Shown here: piece after piece, positions 56,212-64,000 of the stretch
Numbering within the stretch: the first letter of the stretch is position 1
How the letters are laid out: every line of letters begins with the position of its first letter
From: Macrolepiota albuminosa
Taxonomy: Eukaryota > Basidiomycota > Agaricomycetes > Agaricales > Agaricaceae
NCBI GenBank assembly: GCA_027475525.1
Contig: JAMWFC010000049.1
Coordinates: forward strand, 125,297 to 189,296
Direction of reading: 5' to 3'
Length of the DNA: 64,000 nucleotides
Position numbers and translations under genes: made by a program
Notes under the pieces: generated by a model
What the model saw: the letters and a program-made list of their open reading frames with translations, nothing else
Database searches by the model: none
Told to the model about the DNA's origin: nothing

Positions 56212-58886
56212 ATGTCCACTTCTTTTGACGCCTCTGCTCTCCGCAATTTCCTGGCTAAGGCCTCCTATTTATTTGATCGCGCTAAGTCTGTCGGTCCCGC
56301 CAATGCACCACAAACCGTCCCTGGTATTATGCAACTCTATCGGCGCTGGCTCGTGGTCCGCAGCTCCGACAGTTCCTGGGAGCGGGGTGACGAGGTTCGC
56401 AAGTGGTGCGTGGCCCGGTACCGTGAGTATGAGGGTGCCGATTGGTTGCGCCCTTTCACGGACCTTTTCGTAAGTTTTCTAAGTTTGATTTTGGCGTTGT
56501 GGCGCTAAGGTTCAGCGCCCATACTAGGCTCCCTCCTTATCTGACGAGATCGACGCGTTGTTGGCTAGCACCGAGGTCAGCGAAGTAAGTCCTTCCTTCT
56601 CCTCCCCCCTTTTTCCACTGTTAATCCTTGAGTAGTCGGTTGCTACGTCTCCCACCGTCGCCGTTCAGCGCCCATACTAGGCTCCCTCCTTATCTGACGA
56701 GATCGACGCGTTGTTGGCTAGCACCGAGGTCAGCGAAGTAAGTCCTTCCTTCTCCTCCCCCCTTTTTCCACTGTTAATCCTTGAGTAGTCGGTTGCTACG
56801 TCTCCCACCGTCGCCAGTCTTCCTACTGCCCCCTCGGCCTCTACTGTCCCTTCTGTTCCTACCGCCCCTCCTTCTTCGACTTCTGTTCCGCCTCCTTCCG
56901 TTCTTGGCAGCCCTTTTCGTGGCGCTACTTCTTCCACTCGCCCTGCCCCAAGCGCTGCTTCTCCCGTCCGTACTGCCCCTCCCCATTCGGCCATCAAACG
57001 TATTGCCGTTTCTCGTAGCGAGCCACGACCCGGCCCGACACGCCCAACTTCTCACGGTCCTCCGCGTAATTTCGCCATTGTTATTGAACGAGCGCCTCCT
57101 GCTCATGCTAGTTCTCCTCCCAAACGTACCGTGCGTTCTTTCCCTATCTTCCTTACTCCATTTTTCTGACTTCTCCCCTTCCAGATCAATCTCCCTGCTC
57201 GTGTTCCCCCTTTGTATGTCGTAAGTGCTTTGCTCGTTGTCGCTAGACTTTAGCGCCTAAATGTTAATGTCGATAGGCGCCTAACCAGACCATGTTCACC
57301 GACGCGGAGCTTCGCGACCTTTTGCGTCTTTGCCGTGATACTACCGTCATTGATACCGGCGTTCCGGCTGGTGTCCAAGTACTGGGCGGCAAGAAGAAGG
57401 TTACCGTTGCGCCCTTGGAGTGTCGCGCGTTTAGGGCAAAGATTGGCGCGGTAAGCACTGTTTTGCCCCTTTGGAGGTTCATGCCGTCGCTGACTTCTTT
57501 CTTAGTGTGACAAGTGTTGGTCTGAGAACAACCCTGAGGGCTGCTGGTTTCCTACCGCGTCTCTGCCTTGCTATCGGTGCGATGCGTTGAAACAAGGCTG
57601 CGCCTTCAACGGGATTCGTACTCGTGAACGTGGTAGGGACGCCATTATGCAAAGGAACTATGAGCGCGCAGTGTTGGTTCGTAACGCCCGGGACTTCGTG
57701 CTGCAGCAACGTGATCTGGCGGCTACTCACCAACCCACGGTAATCAGCGCAGCCAGCCTGGCGCTGCCGATTACCCAGGATGGTACTACCGTGGCGGCAC
57801 CTTTTGCTCGCTCTCCTCGTCGTCCCGTTCTTTCGAAACGTAAGCCTGTTGTCGCGTCTCCTGGCAAGAGCCCTGGTAAGCGCCACGAGCTAGCGCCTGC
57901 TACGCCTGTGGTTTTGTCTTTGACTGAGTCTTCTACGGATGAGGGGGAGGGCACCGAGAGGGATGCCGAGGGAGAGGATGATGATGAAGCTGAGCCCGTT
58001 GTTGATGCCGATGCGCTATTGGCGGTACGCGCTCTCCTGCTTCGCCTTACTCCCCCTATCGCCGCTAACCCTCGTCAGAGTGGCCCCAGTGGTAACCAGT
58101 ACGCATTTTCCTAACTTCTTTTTCCTTCGCGTGCTAACTTCTTGACTGATAGGTCCCCCACTCCCGTTCCCGTCGTCGTGGCTATCCCTGCTGCCGAAGA
58201 TGTCGTTATGTCTGACGCTGGTGCTACCCCCGCCCCCGAGTCGGTTGCGGCTAGCGACCCTCCGGTTGCTCTCCCTATCACTCCGTCCCTTACTCCTCCC
58301 CACAGCTCCTCTTCTTTTCCTAGTAGTCGCGAGACTTCTGCGGCGCCGGAATCTGAAGGAACCCTGGTGCCGGAAGGTGAGCGTCGTCGCCGCTGGAGAT
58401 ACTTGCCTCCCTACGGCATCCATCTTTCTTCCGCCAGAGCTATGTCCCCCGGCGACGAGCGCCATGAGTGGACACCCCGTGCGCCTGTAACTGTCCGGGT
58501 ACGTCCGTTTTTGTTTGTTCCCCCTTTTCTCCCCTTTTCTAACCTTCCATAAGTTCGATCCCTTTTGGACTCCCCCTCCCGCCATGCGAGTTTCTGGTGA
58601 CGCCTTCCCTTGGCTCGGGGACGAGTTCTCCTATCCTGTTACCCCTCTCCGCCCTTCTGCCGACCTTTGCCAGCAACTCCGCCATATCGAGGATGCGACC
58701 GAAGCCGTTGGTTGCGAACTTGCCAACCTGCATCCTCGCGTTTCCACCTTAGCTCGCCGCGAGCGCCTCCTTCTCGAGCTTCATGACGATATTACAGCTG
58801 CGCTTGAGTGGCAAGCGAGTAACTCGATCCAGGACGGGGACTTGCTTCCTTTGGGCGATCCCGCCCTTCCCGAGTATGATCCGTAG
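56212..58886 (+). CDS. Antisense gene A of Gypsy-3: six-cysteine zinc-like protein, 8 exons
   Basis: My model is 56212-56469, 56528-56584, 56789-57130, 57185-57220, 57289-57450, 57506-58098, 58153-58498 and 58554-58886, giving 708 aa; frame and GT..AG sites agree at every join. It is coded opposite to pol. Features: a helical N-terminal part (LYRRWLVVRSSD), a long Pro/Ser/Ala-rich region, then a six-Cys module at about 286-317, CDKCWSENNPEGC..CYRCDALKQGC, spacing C-x2-C-x8-C-x8-C-x2-C-x6-C, reminiscent of but not identical to Zn2Cys6 DNA-binding clusters. An acidic stretch (GEGTERDAEGEDDDEAEP) and a helical C-terminus (LARRERLLLELHDDITAALE) follow. TATA lies 52 bp upstream and AATAAA near 58961. 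A 153-bp duplication repeats exon 2. Function unknown; a regulator of the element or host is a guess. Confidence 0.75.
56510..56815. repeat. 153-bp tandem duplication inside gene A
   Basis: Bases 56510-56662 are repeated exactly at 56663-56815. It copies exon 2 with its flanking intron sequence. 153 equals 2x77-1, so it may share the assembly origin of the 77-bp duplications. Confidence 0.9.
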
Positions 58887-59407
58887 TTGCCGACCCTTAG
58901 CGCTTTTAAACTTTTATGGACTTAGTCTTTTTGATACGAACTTTGTAGTATGTGATCCTATAATAAACGCCTCCCTTGGCTTCAAATCGTCAGTTTGTAA
59001 GTAATCAAAAGAAAATAAGTAAAAGGGGAAACGCTCAGTAGATCATCATGGCGCAAAAACCCCTGTTGCCGGCGCGGCCCAATAGCCATTACCGCGCCAG
59101 CCTAAGTAGAAAATAGGAACTGTCTGGAAATAAATAAGCGGATCCATGTAAGAAGTAACGCGTATAAAGAAATAGAAAACCAGTGATCGCTTTGTGGCTA
59201 TTCGGTGATGGTGAGCATAAGCGCTAGGTCTAGAATGGCGATTTCCTTTCTGCGCGGTCCAACCATGAGTCAAGCGCCTCTCATTGGCTAGTATCTTCGT
59301 CAGGGTCCTCGTTCTTTGTGAAACGTCCTCCCACGCTGTCGCCGTTCTAACTCTAGCCGTGTCCTATAAATTGCATATGCATCAACTGGATCTCATCAGT
59401 CTTCGCG
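58887..59407. other. Spacer between antisense genes A and B
   Basis: It contains AATAAA near 58961, the likely gene A poly(A) signal, and presumably the gene B promoter. Part of it (about 59157-59390) is shared, inverted, with 54780-55021 of Gypsy-2. Confidence 0.5.
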
Positions 59408-59923
59408 ATGACCAGCCCGACCGGCCTGGTGTGGACTCCCCGCTGTGATCGTGCTCACGTCATGATGGACCCTCCAACTTTCCTAGAGCGTGTCACCTCT
59501 TTCCTTCACCACTATCCTGCTGGCAGCGTGCCAGAACTGGACGATGGCGCCCTCGAATTAAGTCGTCGCTGCCGGTTGCTGCGTGCGGCCTGTGAGATCT
59601 GGGCGGATAGCAAACCTCTGATGCAGTTTGGTATGGAGAAGGCCTGGAGTCGCATTTTTCAGGTGCGCTCCTGCCTTTTTCGCCCTCTTCTTTGCTGACA
59701 GTCGCTAATTAAAGCAAATTCCTCCCACCTCCACGCGAGAGCGTCTTGAGCTGCTGCTGGAAGAAAGCCACTATCTGGTCCGTCTGTCCTTACCCCGTTA
59801 CTCCTTTCTTTTCCTGTCTAACCGCGCCTTCTTCACCAGTCTCCTCGTTCTTCTACCGGTGGTCGCCTCTTTCGTGGCCCCTCTGACGGAGGGACGCGTC
59901 TCCTCCTGTTGCCCGCTCCTTGA
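59408..59923 (+). CDS. Antisense gene B of Gypsy-3 (133 aa, 3 exons)
   Basis: Exons are 59408-59662, 59715-59777 and 59840-59923. It matches gene B' of Gypsy-2 exon for exon: MDPPTFLERVTSFLHHYPAG, RRCRLLRAACEIWAD, LLLEESHYL and SPRSSTGGRLFRGP. The pattern of a hydrophobic helix, P-x-G, and RRxRLL..EW/EIW also occurs in gene C, so B and C look like paralogues. No known domain, signal peptide or membrane segment. Confidence 0.65.
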
Positions 59924-60165
59924 TTTGCTTCCACCTCCCATGTCGTTTATGTAAGGTGATCTTCCCTTCTCCGTAGCGCCACAGAACTGACAGATTTTAG
60001 ATTCTTGATTTCCAATGTCGTCGTATATTAAATGCATCGTTGTTGTCGCCCCCCCCCCCTCGTGATTGTTTCGCCCATGTAAAAGTTCCTAAGTCGCTGC
60101 GACCCTGCAAGTAGCTAGAGATATTTTATGGGCTCTGCCGCCCTTAAGTTTGTTAGTATTTCATC
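59924..60165. other. Spacer between antisense genes B and C
   Basis: A CCCCCCCCCC run lies near 60050. No coding sequence is seen. Confidence 0.4.
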
Positions 60166-60884
60166 ATGCCAGCACCCTCCATACTTCTCCCAGATCCGGA
60201 ACTTCCTCACCGCCCCGCGATCTTGGATCGTATTGAACACTTCCTGGCTATTATGCCTACGGGGGGTTTCCCTCATGAAAACGGAAATACCATGACCCTG
60301 GTGCGCCGATATCGCATCCTGTTGGACGCCTCCACCGAATGGATGATAGACCAGGATGAGTCTCTGGTCACGGTTCGCCTCCTGTTAGCGCGTATCTTGT
60401 TTGTTGCTCATGTGTTCGCAGTTGACTATTACGCCTAGCGCAGCAAGTTTGGCGAGCCTTCTTCGGGAGACTGGCAGTTTGGTTAGTCCATAGCTCTTTC
60501 CTTCTGACCTTGGGTTGCTAATTCCATGCCGTTGCCAAGAGCCTTTCATGGCTTCCCCTTCCGCTCCTGGTTGAGTCCCGTGCCCGTAGGGCAGTCCTCG
60601 ACCGCGTGGTCTTTCCTTTCCCGCCCTCGCTTCAGCCCTCCTACGGGGAGTGGGACCTTTCCCCCGAACTCGCTGCCCCTCCTCCAGGCGCTCCTCCTGC
60701 GCCAACTCCTAGCGCTCCAGTACCTTCATCCTGCATTCCTCCCGCCGTACCTCGCAACGCGCCGCCTTCGAGCACTCCGGTGCCTACACCAGGCGCCCCT
60801 CTTCCTCCTTCAGGCGGTCCTCCCTCCTTTAGGCGGCCCAGGGAGCGAGTCCGAGGTTCTCGTCGCCGGTCTTCTTCAGCGTAG
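60166..60884 (+). CDS. Antisense gene C of Gypsy-3 (Pro-rich C-terminus)
   Basis: Exon 1 (60166-60372, 69 codons) starts MPAPSILLPDPELPHRPAIL and contains LDRIEHFLAIMPTGGFPHEN and RRYRILLDASTEWMID, ending at GTTCGC. Later coding includes SLSWLPLPLLVESRARRAVL (about 60538-60600) and a Pro/Ala-rich tail to the stop at 60882-60884. Boundaries of the middle exon(s) are uncertain. It matches gene C' of Gypsy-2. Confidence 0.6.
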
Positions 60885-61031
60885 CTCGTAACGTAGTAGC
60901 CGTAGTTGATTTTGTGTCCTCGCCTGTACCATAGCTATTTATGCCATCCAATATGCCTTCCGAAAGGGAAACATGACCTAAGTTTACTTAACGGGGGCGC
61001 TAACACCTAGCGCCTCGTCCTTCGCCTTCAT

Positions 61032-64000
61032 TTACTGTTCTTCGTCGTCGTCAACAGGGGTCTCGTCATCATCCACTAACTCCGTTTCTTCCAGTTCTCG
61101 TAGTTTAGCCGTGTCAATGTCCAGCGCCGACGAAGGTAAGGGAATGTGTTCCCGCGCTAAGTAGGGGATGAGTCGAAACGCCGCTACTGGTCGATGCAAA
61201 ACTGAGCCGTCCAACTCGCAGAGTACATAGGCGCCTCCCCTATTGCGGGAAACCACTATTAGGGGTCCCAGATACCGAGGTCGCATCTTTTTGTTATGGG
61301 TAACTTCGATCTTTGAGTTGCGCATTAGTACGAGGGCGCCAGAGGTGAAGTTGTAGTCTCTAATCGTGGCGCTGTGCTCGCTTTCAAATCGTAGCGCAGC
61401 TTGTCGTCTAGTTTGAAATACTACTTCGTGTAAGCGCTCGAGATCCTCCATGCGTCGCTGTAAGTCTATAGCGCGCCTAGCAATCATGTCGGTGGAAGAT
61501 AGTATCGAATTCGCTCGAGATCCTCCATGCGTCGCTGTAAGTCTATAGCGCGCCTAGCAATCATGTCGGTGGAAGATAGTATCGAATTCGGGGGTGGCTG
61601 TAAGTAAGTAGCTTCTACTATGTCGGCCGGGAGGAGTGGATGGGTGCCGGTCGCCGCGTAGTAGGGTGAACAACCCATCCTTTTTCGTACGGTAACCCTT
61701 TCCGACCAGAAGACCGAATAAGTTGCTTCGCTCCAGCGACTTTTGTCACCATCGACCGCCTTAAATAGCGCCTGTCGAACGTCAAAATGAGGCCTTTCTA
61801 CGATTCCGTTGGCGCGCTTGTTGTAACCAGAAACCCGTATGTGTTGAATGTTGTACTTCTTGGCAAGATAAGTGAGCGCCTTAACTATCGGCGCTCCATT
61901 GTCTGTGACGATCTCGTGAAGGGCTCCCCATCTGCAGATAACGTCCTCAAAGAGCCACTTAGCTATAGCGTCTGTATTTTCTCGTTGGAGCATACGGAAC
62001 TCCGGCCAATGTACCAAGGAACACCTTCCCTGAATGATATACTTGTAGCGCCCTGACTTGGGCATGTGCATGGTGTCGATATATATTTTTCCAAATAGCG
62101 GCGCTGGAGTCGCTACTGTTGGGGGAATAAGAACCTGACGTGTCTGCTGGATTTGACAGAGATGACAAGTGCGAATATACCACGCAATATCGGCGCTAAC
62201 TTGAGGCCACCAGAAGCGCTCCAAAAGGTTCGCTCTTGTTGCGTAGAGTCCACGGTGTCCCAAGTCATCGTGCATAGCGCGTAGAATTCTAATTTGATTG
62301 TCCGGTTTAATTACTAGCTTGTGGGCGCCATCTCTATTTCGTCGCCAAAGTCGGTTTTCCACTACAAAGAAGGTCGTCGCGTATCGAATGAAGGTGGCGT
62401 ATTCCGTATCCGTAAGGTCTGATGGTCGTCGCAAATCCTGTAGCCACTTCCTAACCTGGTCCACCCGCTGATCTTCTGACTTAGCTTTGGCGCTTCGAGG
62501 TACCGCCGAATATGGCAGGTTCTGACTGTCTTCTCTTAAGGGTCTTGGTTCCTCGACTATCTTTAGATCGTTAGATGGCTTAGCGACGTTATAGATACTG
62601 GCCGTGTAAAAAGTTGATGACGCCTGATATGGTCGGGGCTGGTACGGAACAATAGGGTGAAGCCAATTTGAAACTGGTTGGTCTTCGCGAAGCGCCGGAA
62701 TAGGCAGCTGAATGATGTGCATGAAACCATGCAATCGATCGATCCAATCGTCAAATACATCGTTGTCGCTATCGTCTAGCGCTTCATCTTCCGGTTGTCT
62801 GGGTCGCCTAGATAATCCGTCCGGCCCGTGAAATGCACTTCTGACGTGTACTAACTCGAAGTGAAACATTAATATCGCTACTACCCAGCGGTTCATACTG
62901 GCCGACGGTTGAATATCAGGGTTCTGAAGCATTCCTTTGATGTATCGTGCGTCGACCTCGACAATGAGATTTTGTACCCCAATGAGGTACATGCGCAGCG
63001 CCTGAAACGATCGAAACAAGCCATATAACTCCAGCTTGGGCTGACTGTAGCGCGATTCTCGGTCGTTAAGGGTAATCGATCCGAAACGATTGTAGCGCCT
63101 GATTTTCCGGTTCGCGCTATCACACTGGCATAAGAAGAAGCCAACGGCGATATATGATGTGTCAACAGCAAGTATAACGGGATCGGCGGTAGTATAGTCA
63201 ATGGGTACCAATGGTTTCGCTTCCTGTAGCGCCTTTACTAAGTCCTTCTGGGCATTGATTTGATCGGGTCCGAATTTGAAGGGGACCCCTGAACGGGTTA
63301 GGCAATTAAGGGCGTTTGCGCGATGAGAAAAATGGTGTATGAACATGCACAGCACCCCTACAGTGCCCAAGAACGCGCGAACTTCCGAGAGGTTATGACA
63401 GACCCCCCATTTCTCCAACAGCGCTAATCGGCTCTTTTCTGGAATCCTGCCTTCTGGCGTGCAAACGTGCCCCAAAATTTTAAACTGCGGTGCGCAAAGA
63501 ACGAGCTTGTGCCCTGAAAACGTCCTGCCACAATACTTCATGCGCTGAAGTACTCGGTTAACCAGTTGAAAGAATTCCCATAGCGCCATGCGAATATTAG
63601 GATTTTCCGGGTGAACTTCGGGCTTGCCATCTACCAATCGCCAATCCTTCGGGCCTTTAACTCCTACGTCGTCTATGAAACTGAGCACATGGTGGGGTAT
63701 TTCGGGCTGTAGGATAAACGTAATATCGTCGTGAAATATCGGTACCGAGTTTGTCCATCCCATAGGAAGTGTGACTAGTCGTAGCGCCCCAAACGGTGTT
63801 TGAAATGTCGTCAAGTCGCGAGAGGAAGGATGGATTAAGCGCTCGTCATAGCCTACGTACAAATCCAGGGTAGCGCCACATATTCGTCCCGCGAAAGATT
63901 CAGCGACGTGATTGGGAAATGGCGGTACCCCTGAATGACGAATGGTGACTTTGTTTAGCGGTTCTAGGCTGTGAACTATACGTAGCTTCCCATTTTTCTT
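61032..64000 (-). CDS. Gypsy-3 pol: RT, RNase H, integrase (partial, open)
   Basis: The frame enters from the window edge and runs to 61032. RT: LVTLPMGWTNSVPIFHDDIT and SFIDDVGVKG with both Asp residues. RNase H: VILAVDTSYIAVGFF and VEVDARYIKGM. Integrase: the zinc region (MHDDLGHRGLY, CHLCQ), YIDTMHMP, VTDNGAPIV and ANGIVERP for the D, D, E triad (34 residues between the last two by my count). The C-terminal domain has LMRNSKIEVTHNKKMRP. The only break, at about 61484, is a 77-bp duplication; without it the frame is continuous. This is the one plausibly active pol in the window, but gag and the 5' LTR are not visible. Confidence 0.9.
61435..61588. repeat. 77-bp tandem duplication no. 15
   Basis: Bases 61435-61511 are repeated at 61512-61588. 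It is the sole break in the Gypsy-3 pol frame. Confidence 0.95.

Larger units (their letters stand above)
55022..64000 (-). mobile_element. Gypsy-3: Ty3/gypsy element, minus strand, 5' part outside window
   Basis: It has a 3' LTR (55022-56064), purine tract, the antisense gene cassette A-B-C (56.2-60.9 kb), and pol (61032 to beyond 64000). It is the same family as Gypsy-2, nearly identical in pol, but without stops and with catalytic residues intact, so it is much younger. It lies tail-to-tail with Gypsy-2 and most simply inserted into it, duplicating a few bases near TACGC at 55017-55021; the other side is outside the window. Confidence 0.9.

Noticed and set aside
1..64000. tRNA, rRNA or other structural RNA genes
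   Set aside because: None was recognisable by eye on either strand; a dedicated scan was not possible.

Overview
The window looks like a chromosome segment of a filamentous basidiomycete, most likely a mushroom-forming agaricomycete. The evidence is many very short introns (about 45-65 nt, GT..AG, CTAAC/CTAAT-like branch points), a TKL/LISK-like kinase, Ty3/gypsy chromoviruses, Ty1/copia elements, a MULE carrying a Ulp1 peptidase, and CpG-directed decay of old repeats. Only three host genes are clear. All sit at 16.4-25.1 kb: a 12-exon NCS1 nucleobase/allantoin-type permease (minus), a divergently transcribed LISK-type kinase with a C-terminal C1 zinc domain (plus), and a GEN1/Yen1-type XPG-family Holliday-junction nuclease (minus). 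Most of the rest is mobile DNA.

Layout. 1-10.83 kb: Gypsy-1, a minus-strand chromovirus (gag, two successive retropepsin domains, RT/RNase H, integrase, chromodomain) with a Cys-rich ORF on the opposite strand between pol and the 3' LTR; it is inserted in a minus-strand Copia-A (10.83-13.43 kb). 13.9-15.2 kb: 3' end of Copia-B. 15.6-16.0 kb: broken copy of the permease. 16.4-25.06 kb: the host genes. 25.23-25.48 kb: solo Copia-C-type LTR. 25.77-31.51 kb: a MULE with 46-bp terminal inverted repeats and a 9-bp target duplication, split by a solo Gypsy-1-family LTR. 32.22-37.83 kb: Copia-C with both LTRs but a decayed, internally deleted pol. 37.8-45.4 kb: AT-rich relic DNA holding an old gypsy LTR. 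45.38-55.02 kb: Gypsy-2 (plus, heavily mutated). 55.02-64 kb: Gypsy-3 (minus, same family, pol open), lying tail-to-tail with and probably inserted into Gypsy-2.

The most interesting biology is in Gypsy-2 and Gypsy-3. Between pol and the 3' LTR, on the strand opposite to pol, lies a cassette of apparently three intron-containing genes. Gene A is a 708-aa protein by my exon model, with a six-cysteine zinc-like module. Genes B and C are small and resemble each other. Gypsy-1, a different lineage, has a Cys-rich antisense ORF in the same place. Introns on this strand would not be removed from the retrotransposition RNA, which could explain why a reverse-transcribed element keeps spliced genes.

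The most important technical point is that at least 15 places carry a side-by-side duplication with a period of exactly 77 bp. One more has period 153, which is 2x77-1. This pattern fits unmerged k=77 de Bruijn contig overlaps and would create false frameshifts in gag, pol, the MULE and the antisense cassette. All exon models and motif calls were read by eye from the sequence; nothing was aligned or searched.
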